DNA of 64,000 nt, taken from assembly GCA_964541755.1 (NCBI GenBank), contig CAZIRF010000005.1:62001-126000 (forward strand). Reading direction: 5' to 3'. Below the pieces are notes generated by a model. That model worked only from the letters and a program-made list of their open reading frames with translations. It was not told the origin of the DNA and searched no databases. Below are positions 40,439 through 48,744 of this stretch, piece by piece; positions within the stretch are counted from its first letter, which is position 1, and each line of letters opens with the position of its first letter. Made by a program: the position numbers and the translations under genes. This DNA comes from CAZIRF01 sp964541755 (GTDB lineage Bacteria; Spirochaetota; Spirochaetia; Treponematales; Breznakiellaceae).

Positions 40439-42007
40439 ATGGAAGTATCCGCCATCGCCAAAAATCTGCACCCCCTTGAAGTTCGCATTCTGCGCCACTA
40501 CAAGGCCGGGGATGAATTGACCATAGAAAAGGTCGAATCTGCGCTCTCCTTCAAGGGCGGGAACGGCAATCAGGCCCTGTCCTGGCTCGCCGGCAAGGGG
40601 CTCGTCGCGGAATTGCGCCGCGAACCCTCCGTGCAATACGAACTCACCGATTTGGGCCGCGAGTGGCTCGAAAAGGGAACGGTCGACGAGCGCATCGTCG
40701 CCCTCCTTTCCGACGGGACGGCCCGTGCCCTCCCCGAGATAGCCGCCGCCCTCTCCCTTGAAAACAAGGACACCGGCAGTGCCTACGGGCCCCTGTCGAA
40801 AGAGGGGCTCCTGGCCATGGGAGGCGACAAGAAGGTCTCCCGCGTAGCGGGTTCCCCCGACTCAAGCCCCCGCATGCAGGCGGTGCGGGCCCTCCTTGAA
40901 GCGGCCCGGGCTGCAGACGGCATGCTCGTCGGCACGGCGGTCGCCGAAGGTACCGACGCCGCCTCTGCCATGGCCGGTATCGCGAAGAAGCGCGGTGCTG
41001 CGGATGCGGCCTTTCGCATCATCGAGCGCGAGACGGTTGTGTACGGTTTCCAAGGGGCCGCAAAAGAGGTTTCCGCCTGGCTCGAAGAGGCCGGTATTAG
41101 CGGCGATGAACTGGGGAACCTTAGCCCGGAAATGCTCTCAAGTGGTTCCTGGAAGGGCAAGGTATTTCGCGCTTACAATGTCCAGGTTCCCCCCACGCGC
41201 CTTTTGGCCGGCCGGTCAAATCCCTACGTGTCCTTCCTCGAGTCTGTAAAGGACAAGCTCGTCTCCCTGGGCTTCGAGGAATTCGACGGATCCCTCGTGG
41301 AGACCGAGTTCTGGAACAGCGATGCCCTCTTCATGCCGCAGTTTCACAGCGCCCGCGACATCCACGATGTCTACCACCTCGCAGAACCCACGCATGCGAA
41401 GGAAATAGAAGAACCCTGGCTCTCCAATATCGCCGCCGCCCACGCAAACGGCGGCAGTACCGGTTCCCGCGGCTGGAACTATCAGTTTGATACCGAATTC
41501 ACAAAACGCCTCATTTTGCGCAGTCAGGGGACGGTTCTTTCGGCCCGCCAGCTGCACAAGGCGGCTGTCCCCGGCAAGTACTTCGGCATTGCCCGCTGCT
41601 TCCGTTACGACAAGGTCGATGCGACCCACCTTTCGGACTTCTATCAGACCGAGGGCATCGTTCTGGGCGAGGATGTCAACCTGCGTACCCTCCTGGGCTT
41701 CCTCGAGATGTTCGCCGTCGAGGTCGCCGGCGCCACGGACGTGAAATACGTCCCCGGATACTTCCCCTTTACCGAGCCCTCCATCGAGGTCCACATCAAA
41801 CACCCGGTTTTGGGCTGGTTCGAACTGGGTGGTTCGGGCATCTTCCGCCCCGAGGTGAGCGCGAGCATGGGCGTCGACGTCCCCGTCGCCGCTTGGGGCA
41901 TCGGAATCGACCGCATGGCCCTCATGGCCCTGGGCCTCAACGACCTTCGAGAGCTCTTCTCCAACGACATCGAGAACGTGCGCCTTCGCCGCGCCAAGGA
42001 CAGGTAA
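40439..42007 (+). CDS. pheS: Phenylalanyl-tRNA synthetase alpha chain, archaeal/eukaryotic type
   Basis: 522 residues, much longer than bacterial PheS (~330-350). The N-terminus has winged-helix modules (LHPLEVRILRHYKAGDELT, 'LTDLGREWLEKG') as in archaeal/eukaryotic alpha subunits. Class II motif 2 is 'ARCFRYDKVDATHLSDFYQ' and motif 3 lies in 'GIGIDRMALMALG'. It charges tRNA-Phe as an alpha2beta2 complex. AGGAG five bases before ATG. pheT follows after two bases. Spirochaetes are known to carry this archaeal-type enzyme, an old gene transfer. Confidence 0.95.
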   Translation: MEVSAIAKNLHPLEVRILRHYKAGDELTIEKVESALSFKGGNGNQALSWLAGKGLVAELRREPSVQYELTDLGREWLEKGTVDERIVALLSDGTARALPEIAAALSLENKDTGSAYGPLSKEGLLAMGGDKKVSRVAGSPDSSPRMQAVRALLEAARAADGMLVGTAVAEGTDAASAMAGIAKKRGAADAAFRIIERETVVYGFQGAAKEVSAWLEEAGISGDELGNLSPEMLSSGSWKGKVFRAYNVQVPPTRLLAGRSNPYVSFLESVKDKLVSLGFEEFDGSLVETEFWNSDALFMPQFHSARDIHDVYHLAEPTHAKEIEEPWLSNIAAAHANGGSTGSRGWNYQFDTEFTKRLILRSQGTVLSARQLHKAAVPGKYFGIARCFRYDKVDATHLSDFYQTEGIVLGEDVNLRTLLGFLEMFAVEVAGATDVKYVPGYFPFTEPSIEVHIKHPVLGWFELGGSGIFRPEVSASMGVDVPVAAWGIGIDRMALMALGLNDLRELFSNDIENVRLRRAKDR

Positions 42008-42009
42008 TC

Positions 42010-43758
42010 ATGCCAAAGATCGAAGTACACGAATCCCTCTTCACCAAACTGGCCGGGAAGACCTGGGCCGATACTGACGAGCTCGAGCGCGACCTCACCT
42101 GCGCCAAGGCCGAGCTCGACGAGAAGGCCGATCCTTCGCTCCCCGCCAGCGAGCGTACCCTTAAAATCGAGCTCAACGACACCAACCGTCCCGACCTCTG
42201 GTCGACCGCTGGCGTCGCCCGGCAGCTGCGTGTCTGGACCGGTGGCAAGGCCTCCTCGTATGATTTCTTCTCGACTGCGAAAGAGGCCAAAAAGGCCAAG
42301 TACCGCGTTGTCGTCGAGGAATCGGTCAGGAAGGTACGTCCTTTCCTGGCAGGTTTTGTGGCGACTGGCAAAGAAATCACCGACGAATCTCTCAAGGACG
42401 CCATTCAGACCCAGGAAAAGCTCGCCTGGAACTTCGGGCGCAAGCGCCGTTCGGTCTCCATGGGCCTCTACCGCATTTCGCGCATCCAGTGGCCCATACA
42501 CTACAAGGGCGTTGACCCCGAGTCGGTCTCCTTCGTGCCCCTCCAGTGGGATCGCCCCATGAATCTGCGCGAGATCCTGCGCGAGCACCCCAAGGGCAAG
42601 GAGTACGCCTTTATCCAGGAGCACGAGGACATCCATCCCCTCCTGGTCGACGACAAGGATGAGGTCCTCTCGTACCCGCCCATCATCAACAGCGCCGACC
42701 TCGGGGCGGTCAAGGTGAGCGATCGGGATCTTTTCGTCGAGGTTACCGGTACCGATCTTGCGAGCGTCAACCTCGCGGTCAACATCATGGCCTGTGATCT
42801 GGCCGATCAGGGCTATACGGTTGAGCCCGTTTTGGTCGAGTATGCGTATGATACCCCCTGGGGCAAGAGCATAACGACCCCTTATGCCTTCCAGGAGGAG
42901 TGCTTCTGTTCACTCGAGCGCGTCGAGCGCTTTTTGGGCGAGAAGCTTTCGGCCGATGACTGCGTCAAGGCCCTGCGGCGCATGGACTGCACGGCCGAAG
43001 CCTGCACGGCGCCGGAACGCGGCTCCAAGGATGCGGTTCCCGGCGTGCGCGCGGGGCTTCCCCCCTATCGCAACGACTACCTTCACGCCGCCGATGTCGT
43101 TGAGGACATCATGATTGGCCGCGGGCTCGACTCCTTCAAGCCCCTCCAGCCCAGCGACTTCACTATCGGCCGCCTTACCCCCCTTACCCTTAGCGGCCGG
43201 CGGGTCAAGGAAGTCCTCATCGGGCTTGGGTACCAGGAGATGATCTACAACTACCTGGGCAGCGGCAAGGACTACATCGAGCGGATGTGTATCGAGGGGA
43301 AGGATGCCCTGCGCATCTCGAACCCCATGACCGAAAACTACGAGTACGTACGCCCCTCAATCCTGCCCAGCCTCTTGAGCTCGGAGGCGGTGTCGGCCAA
43401 TGCCGTCTTCCCCCACCGCATCTTCGAGGTGGGCAAGGTCGCGTACCGCTGCGACGAGGAGAACTACGGCAGCCGCACCCGTCAGCATCTGGGCTTCCTC
43501 CAGGCCTCGGGCGATGCGAACTACAACATCATCGCAAGCCAGGTCAACGCCCTCATGTACTATCTTTCGCGCGAGTACAAGCTGGCCGAGCTCGACGACG
43601 GGCGCTTCATCCCCGGACGTGCCGCCGCCGTTATCTGGAAGGGCAAGAAGATTGGAGTGTTCGGTGAAATTCACCCGCAGGTACTCGAGAACTGGGGGCT
43701 TGCGACCCCCTGTATCGCCTGCGAGATCGATATCGAGGAGCTTTTGCTGAACCAGTAA
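42010..43758 (+). CDS. pheT: Phenylalanyl-tRNA synthetase beta chain, archaeal/eukaryotic type
   Basis: 582 residues, versus ~800 in the bacterial type. It starts 'MPKIEVHESLFTKLAGKTW' and lacks the N-terminal EMAP/OB tRNA-binding and C-terminal anticodon domains of bacterial PheT. It has B3/4 editing-region and B5 sequences ('LRRMDCTAEA', 'PPYRNDYLHAADVVEDIMIGRG' interrupted here by convention: PPYRND..DVVEDI). Pairs with PheS; translation coupled by a two-base gap. Terminator at 43830. Confidence 0.95.
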   Translation: MPKIEVHESLFTKLAGKTWADTDELERDLTCAKAELDEKADPSLPASERTLKIELNDTNRPDLWSTAGVARQLRVWTGGKASSYDFFSTAKEAKKAKYRVVVEESVRKVRPFLAGFVATGKEITDESLKDAIQTQEKLAWNFGRKRRSVSMGLYRISRIQWPIHYKGVDPESVSFVPLQWDRPMNLREILREHPKGKEYAFIQEHEDIHPLLVDDKDEVLSYPPIINSADLGAVKVSDRDLFVEVTGTDLASVNLAVNIMACDLADQGYTVEPVLVEYAYDTPWGKSITTPYAFQEECFCSLERVERFLGEKLSADDCVKALRRMDCTAEACTAPERGSKDAVPGVRAGLPPYRNDYLHAADVVEDIMIGRGLDSFKPLQPSDFTIGRLTPLTLSGRRVKEVLIGLGYQEMIYNYLGSGKDYIERMCIEGKDALRISNPMTENYEYVRPSILPSLLSSEAVSANAVFPHRIFEVGKVAYRCDEENYGSRTRQHLGFLQASGDANYNIIASQVNALMYYLSREYKLAELDDGRFIPGRAAAVIWKGKKIGVFGEIHPQVLENWGLATPCIACEIDIEELLLNQ

Positions 43759-43829
43759 CAGGAAGAGCGGGCGCTGTGGGGCGTCCCTGCAGAAGCCCGC
43801 CCGGCACAGAACATGGAAACGGGTTCCGA

Positions 43830-43863
43830 CCTCGCCCTGCAATACGGCAGGGCGAGGTTTTTT
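43830..43863 (+). terminator. Rho-independent terminator of pheST
   Basis: CCTCGCCCTGC-AATACG-GCAGGGCGAGG (11-bp perfect stem) followed by six T. Confidence 0.93.
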
Positions 43864-43917
43864 CTGCCCGCTTGTCGAGTAAATCGACGATAAGGGCGAT
43901 TATTTACCGGAAAACAC

Positions 43918-43946
43918 TTCACAGCGGTCGAAAAGCGGCATACACT
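43918..43946 (+). promoter_or_regulatory. Possible promoter of the NtrC-like regulator
   Basis: TTCACA (43918-43923), 17-bp spacer, TACACT (43941-43946), 10 bp before ATG 43957; no Shine-Dalgarno. Confidence 0.45.
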
Positions 43947-43956
43947 TTACATAATC

Positions 43957-45357
43957 ATGTTGTTACTTGCCGTCGATGACGATTTTACCCAACTCGAGCG
44001 CATCAAGGCACAGTGCGAGCATATCGCATATCCCTCGATCGAACTGGTCACCGCCGAGTCCTTGAGCGGGGCGCTGGCGATATTGGGCAGGCAGTCTGTC
44101 GATGTCATACTCAGCGATTACAAGATGGGCGACGGGACGGGTTTGGATCTTTTACGTTTCGTCAAAGCGCTCAATCCCCTTATCCCTGTCATTATCATGA
44201 CGGCTTATTCGGATACCCGCGAAGCGGTCAAGCTCCTCAAGGCCGGGGCCGACGACTACCTGATCAAACCTATTGAAACAGTGGATATCGAAAAAATGCT
44301 CGTTCGTGTCCATGAAAAGAACCTTCTGGTACGCGAGAAATTCCTTCACGTTCCGCCGTTAAAGACCCCCGCACCGGTTGGGGGCGGCATCGTCTACGGG
44401 TCTACCGACATGGCACGGGTGGTGCGTCTCGCCGACCAGTGCTCCCGAAGCGCCGCTTCGGTGCTCATTCGCGGTGAAAGTGGAACCGGTAAGGAACTCC
44501 TTGCCCGATTCATCCATGAGCGCAGCCCCCGTCACGACAAACCCTTTGTCGTTGCCAATGTTGCGGCTTTTCCGGACGGCAGGGCCGAGGCCGAGCTCTT
44601 TGGAAACGGGGAGCGGGGGCTCGTGGCCAAGGCTGATGGCGGGACCCTTCTTATCAAGGAAGTGGGGGCGCTCTCTGCACCGCTTCAGTTGGAACTCCTT
44701 GAATTCTTGACCGCAGAGCGTTCTGTTGGCTCCCGTACCGACACACAAGCCCCGAATGTACGAGTTCTCTTTACTTCCTGCGAAGATCTCGCACCCCTTG
44801 TGGAGTCCGGGCGCCTTCGCAAGGATCTGTACTACAGCATCAATGTCATCGATATCCTCATCCCCCCTCTGCGTGAACGCAAGGAAGATATTGCACTTTT
44901 GGTGGAACACTTTGTGAGTCTTGCAAACGAGCGCAATACTCGAGCGGTGCGGGGGGCTTCCCGCGAAGCGATGGATGCCCTTATGGTGCACCCCTTCCCC
45001 GGTAATGTTCGAGAGTTGGCAATGATTGTTGAACGGGCGGTCGTCCTGTGTTCGGGGGATTATATCCTCAAGCGGGATTTGCCGGCCATGGATGTGCCTT
45101 TGGCCGTAACGCCCGAACCCCTCTCCGAAGGGATTGACGAGCTCTATGAGACGCGTATGGGCATTTTCGAGCGAGATCTCGTATCGGGAGCCTTGGCGGC
45201 CAGCCCGGGCAACAAGAGCGCTGCAGCACGGGTTTTGGGTATTAGCGAACGACATTTGCGTTCCCGATTGGAACGACTGGAACAGGCGGGGTATCCGGTT
45301 AACCCGGAACTCCTCGTTCGTCCGCGTCGCTCACGGCGACGGGGCAGCCAGTCGTAA
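43957..45357 (+). CDS. NtrC-type response regulator with degenerate AAA+ domain
   Basis: 466 residues. The receiver domain is intact (Asp8-Asp9, phospho-acceptor Asp54, Thr82, Lys104). The AAA+ domain keeps Walker A GESGTGKE (173-180) and 'PPLRERKEDI', but the loop that should hold GAFTGA, the sigma-54 contact, is missing: the text goes from AELFGNGERG directly to ADGGT. Walker B reads LLIKEV instead of LFLDEI, and DLYYRL is DLYYSI. A Fis-type helix-turn-helix ends the protein (GNKSAAARVLGISERHLRSRL). It should bind DNA in response to phosphorylation but probably does not activate sigma-54 polymerase. Confidence 0.88.
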   Translation: MLLLAVDDDFTQLERIKAQCEHIAYPSIELVTAESLSGALAILGRQSVDVILSDYKMGDGTGLDLLRFVKALNPLIPVIIMTAYSDTREAVKLLKAGADDYLIKPIETVDIEKMLVRVHEKNLLVREKFLHVPPLKTPAPVGGGIVYGSTDMARVVRLADQCSRSAASVLIRGESGTGKELLARFIHERSPRHDKPFVVANVAAFPDGRAEAELFGNGERGLVAKADGGTLLIKEVGALSAPLQLELLEFLTAERSVGSRTDTQAPNVRVLFTSCEDLAPLVESGRLRKDLYYSINVIDILIPPLRERKEDIALLVEHFVSLANERNTRAVRGASREAMDALMVHPFPGNVRELAMIVERAVVLCSGDYILKRDLPAMDVPLAVTPEPLSEGIDELYETRMGIFERDLVSGALAASPGNKSAAARVLGISERHLRSRLERLEQAGYPVNPELLVRPRRSRRRGSQS

Positions 45358-47409
45358 TCAGGGGAGGGGGACGGGTTCGGTAAGGGCGTAGCCCTGCGCG
45401 TAATCCACCCCGATCTTTTGCAACTGGGACAGAACCCCTTGGTTGCGTGCAAATTCTCCCACCGTTTTGAGCCCCAAGACATGACCCATCGAGTTTATCG
45501 ATTCAACCATGGTGTAATTGACCACACTCTCGTCGATGGTTTGTACGATTGAGCCATCGATCTTGAGGTAATCGACGGGCAGGTTCTTGAGGTAGTTGAA
45601 GCTCGAGAAGCCCGAACCGAAGTCGTCGAGCGAGAAGGTAAAGCCCTGCGCCTTGAGATCTGCCATAAAACGGGAGGCATAGGACAGGTTCTGGATAGCT
45701 GCAGTCTCTGTCACTTCAAAGCAGAAACGACGTGGGTCTCCCTTGTACTCGTCAAAGATTTCCTTGACGAAATCCCCGAACCCTTCGTCGAGGAGGGTTG
45801 GCCCCGAGAGGTTTATGGTAAAAATGCGCTCGGTAAGCGGGTGGTTTTCCTTGGTGAGGCGCGTCCAAGCCTTGACCGCGTTGCGCACTACCCAACGGTC
45901 GAGTGTGGGCATGAGACCGTAACGCTCTGCAGAGGGTATGAAGTAGCCGGGCCCCGAAATGCTGCCGTCTTCGGCCTCCAGACGAATGAGGAGTTCCAGC
46001 TTGGGTTTTGTAGTGACATCATCGAGTATGGGTTCAATAGTCTGGTACCAGAGGCGAAAGCGGTCCGATTCAAAGGCCTCGTTGATCATGGCAATCCAGG
46101 CCATCTGTCCGCGGCGTTGGACGTACTTTTCGTCGCTTGTCTGGAAGACGCTGATGCGGTTGCCGCCCTCTTCTTTGGCGATGTAACAGGCGTCATCGGC
46201 GGCGGCAAAGATGTCGTGGGCGTCCATATCTGCGGTGGTAAGCGGAACAACCCCGATACTCAGGGTGATGGGGAAGAGGTTTTTTTGCCAAATAAACTGA
46301 TGGTTTTGAACGGCATCCTGCAGGCGTTTTGCGACCAAGAGAGAGTTTTCGAGGGTGCAATCGCGTAATATGATGGCAAATTCGTCGCTGCCCAGACGGG
46401 CGGCAATATCCTGCCGCTGGGTGAGCGACTTGATGAACTGCGAGACCTGGCGCAGGAGTTCGTCTCCTGCTATGGCCCCACAGGTCTCGTTGACGACCTT
46501 GAAGCGGTCTATGTCCAGTTCTATGAGGGTGTGAGTCCCTCCGTTTTTGCGCATGTCTTCGAGCAGATCCTTGAGACGTACGGTAAATTCTTCGCGATTG
46601 GAGAGGTCTGTGAGGGAGTCATGGCTCGCCTGATAATCGATGGTCGCCGACATCCGCTTGATTTCGCTTACATCGCGAAAGGCCAAGACAAAGCCCTTGG
46701 TATCATTTTCCTTTTCGTGAATGCGTGTGAAGGACCCGTCGACGATGAAGGTCTGTCCCAGGCTGTTTTTCAAGAAGAGTTCCTGGAAGGGGGCAGAAAG
46801 GTTTCCCTCGGGGAGTATATCGTCGAATGCTATGCTGTTCCCGCGCCCGTCGTTGAGGCTGATAATTTCCCCCAAAAACCGGTCTTTGAGTGCATCCTCT
46901 TCCATGCCGATAGTCTGTGCGGCGTTGGGGTTGCTGAAGAGGATGCGCAGGTCCATGTCGACGGCGACAATAGCGTCATTGACACTGTGCAGGATGGCCG
47001 AAAAGAGGCGTTCCTGATTCTTTAGCTGGCGATCGATTCGGTGTTTGTACAGGGCGATATCGATGGTGGTGTAGAGTTCGCGTTCCTTGAAAGGCTTGAG
47101 AATGTACCCGAAGGGCTCGGCCTCTTTTGCGCGTTCAAGGGTGTTCTCGTCTGCGTAGGCGGTGATGAAAATGACGGGGATACCGAGGCGTTGTTTGATA
47201 CGGGTAGCGGCCTCGATACCATCAATGGGACCGGAGAGCATGATGTCCATAAGGATGATGGATGGACGCAGCTCTTCTGCCTTTTCAATGGCTTCTTCAC
47301 CTTCGGACGCGGATCCGCAAACGGTGTAGCCGAAGCGCTCGAGGCGGCGCTGGAGGTCCAGCGCTATGATTTTTTCGTCTTCGACGATCAGTATTCTTTC
47401 ATTGTCCAT
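45358..47409 (-). CDS. REC-PAS-GGDEF-EAL response regulator
   Basis: 683 residues. Receiver (phospho-acceptor Asp55), PAS (~135-255), GGDEF with LGSDEF in place of GGDEF (cyclase activity doubtful), and EAL with E of LELLIRLE, N in INLSG, ETE in EVTETA, DDFGSG, K in LKIDG and the Q of YAQGYA. Most catalytic residues of the c-di-GMP phosphodiesterase are kept, so net activity is likely hydrolysis. It lies 22 bp after aroK and may be co-transcribed. A histidine kinase for it is not adjacent. Confidence 0.9.
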   Translation of the reverse strand: MDNERILIVEDEKIIALDLQRRLERFGYTVCGSASEGEEAIEKAEELRPSIILMDIMLSGPIDGIEAATRIKQRLGIPVIFITAYADENTLERAKEAEPFGYILKPFKERELYTTIDIALYKHRIDRQLKNQERLFSAILHSVNDAIVAVDMDLRILFSNPNAAQTIGMEEDALKDRFLGEIISLNDGRGNSIAFDDILPEGNLSAPFQELFLKNSLGQTFIVDGSFTRIHEKENDTKGFVLAFRDVSEIKRMSATIDYQASHDSLTDLSNREEFTVRLKDLLEDMRKNGGTHTLIELDIDRFKVVNETCGAIAGDELLRQVSQFIKSLTQRQDIAARLGSDEFAIILRDCTLENSLLVAKRLQDAVQNHQFIWQKNLFPITLSIGVVPLTTADMDAHDIFAAADDACYIAKEEGGNRISVFQTSDEKYVQRRGQMAWIAMINEAFESDRFRLWYQTIEPILDDVTTKPKLELLIRLEAEDGSISGPGYFIPSAERYGLMPTLDRWVVRNAVKAWTRLTKENHPLTERIFTINLSGPTLLDEGFGDFVKEIFDEYKGDPRRFCFEVTETAAIQNLSYASRFMADLKAQGFTFSLDDFGSGFSSFNYLKNLPVDYLKIDGSIVQTIDESVVNYTMVESINSMGHVLGLKTVGEFARNQGVLSQLQKIGVDYAQGYALTEPVPLP

Positions 47410-47431
47410 ATCCGACTATCAGTATACGCCA

Positions 47432-48007
47432 TCAATCTTCGAGGTCAAGCATATTGGCATCACAAAGGAGTCGATATGCACTTTGTGCATTCTCTGCGGC
47501 GCTCTTTCCTGCTACGGGGATCCGAATGACAGCGGCAGAGCGGTAGCGGGTCATGCGCGAGTCGTGGAGGGCCCGGTGTGTCTCTTCCGGATTGTCGGTG
47601 CGCAGGAAGCTGGGCAGCCCCTTTTCGCGGGCGCTTTCGAGTATGCGTTCGAAGGCCCCCTTCGCGTCGAGGTCGAGGAGGACCAGCAGGCAGCGTTTGC
47701 GAAGGCGTTCCCAGGCGGGCGGATTGTCGACGATGCCGCCGCCGGTTGCCAGTACGAGGCGGCTGTCCCCGTTTTCCGCAAGGAGTTTTTCGAGGCTCGC
47801 GGCCTCTTGGGCGCGGAAATGCTCTGCCCCTTCCATGTAGAGTTCCCTCGGGCTCTTGCCGCTGTCATCCTGTACACAGTCGTCCAGGTCGCGAAAGGCC
47901 GCGCCAAGCTCCTTTGCCAATAGCCGCCCGACGGTGGACTTCCCGACGTGTTTTGGCCCCACAATGGCGAGTATGTGCTTCTTTTGCTGTCGCTCTTTGA
48001 TCTCCAT
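47432..48007 (-). CDS. aroK: Shikimate kinase
   Basis: 191 residues. It phosphorylates shikimate at O3 (aromatic amino acid pathway). P-loop GPKHVGKST, the shikimate-binding DLDDCVQ (D-x-D) and the GGG motif in VLATGGGIV are present. The lid region contains 'RTDNPEETH' with Arg. Slightly longer than the ~170 norm because of a charged N-terminus. Upstream AAGGAG is 14 bases from the ATG. It is divergent from the PrsW-like gene by 38 bp. No other aro genes are in the window. Confidence 0.92.
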   Translation of the reverse strand: MEIKERQQKKHILAIVGPKHVGKSTVGRLLAKELGAAFRDLDDCVQDDSGKSPRELYMEGAEHFRAQEAASLEKLLAENGDSRLVLATGGGIVDNPPAWERLRKRCLLVLLDLDAKGAFERILESAREKGLPSFLRTDNPEETHRALHDSRMTRYRSAAVIRIPVAGKSAAENAQSAYRLLCDANMLDLED

Positions 48008-48045
48008 GGCTTGTCTTGGCGCTCCTTACGGGGTAAGACTATGCC

Positions 48046-48744
48046 ATGGAAACGCTCAAACGTCTGCTCCCCCCCTTCCTTGACGGGGCCTGGACCGGCC
48101 TTGTACTCCTCTTTTTCGCGTCTGCCCTGCCAGTCTTTGTCGCCTGGGCCCTCTTGGCCTGGAAGCGGCCGAAGTCGGTCCCGTTGCCCTTTTTGCTTTC
48201 TGTCATACTGGGGATACTCACGATACCCTTTGCGCTGTTGATGACCTTTATAACGAGTTTCCTGTTTGAAGGGCCCCTTGCGGGGGCCCCGTCGGTATTT
48301 TTGCATACCCCTTTGGGCGAAGAGCTTGGGCGGCTTGCTGTTTTTTCCCTGTTCCTCTTGCCTGTTGCGGGTTTGGAGTGTCGCAGGGACCCCTCGCGCA
48401 GTTTTGCATCGGCCGCCATTCTGGCCGCTCTCCTTGCCGGAATGGCCTTTTCTGCCGTTGAGACTGCCATGTACGCGCCGAAGACCCCGCTCCTCCTGCT
48501 CCTGCGTGCGGGCTTTTCCTGGCCCGTTCACGCGGCGTGTTCGGTCTTTGTCGCCCGGGCGGTACTGGCCCTGCGCGTCCCCGAAGGGCGGGGCGGGTGG
48601 CTGCGCATCCTCTGGTTCCCGGCTGCCGTTCTCGTTCACGCCGCCTGGAATGCCTCTCTATTAATGCCGCAGCTCTTCGTGCCCTTTACCCTTTCATGCG
48701 GGTGCATGCTCCTCGTCTTCCTCGCCCTCAAGAAGGGGCGCTGA
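48046..48744 (+). CDS. PrsW-like intramembrane metalloprotease family protein
   Basis: 232 residues with about seven hydrophobic segments. The candidate metal and catalytic residues of the PrsW/CPBP-like group are present: Glu92-Glu93 in GEELGR, Glu139 in FSAVETAMY, His162 in PVHAA, and His198/Asn202 in HAAWN. PrsW in Bacillus cuts an anti-sigma factor; here no anti-sigma gene is near, so the substrate is unknown. The 3' end overlaps the convergent ABC gene by 51 bp. Confidence 0.8.
   Translation: METLKRLLPPFLDGAWTGLVLLFFASALPVFVAWALLAWKRPKSVPLPFLLSVILGILTIPFALLMTFITSFLFEGPLAGAPSVFLHTPLGEELGRLAVFSLFLLPVAGLECRRDPSRSFASAAILAALLAGMAFSAVETAMYAPKTPLLLLLRAGFSWPVHAACSVFVARAVLALRVPEGRGGWLRILWFPAAVLVHAAWNASLLMPQLFVPFTLSCGCMLLVFLALKKGR

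Noticed and set aside
47551..48639. 362-residue minus-strand ORF spanning aroK and the PrsW-like gene
   Set aside because: Runs antisense to PrsW-like and out of frame through aroK; very Arg/Lys/Gly-rich.
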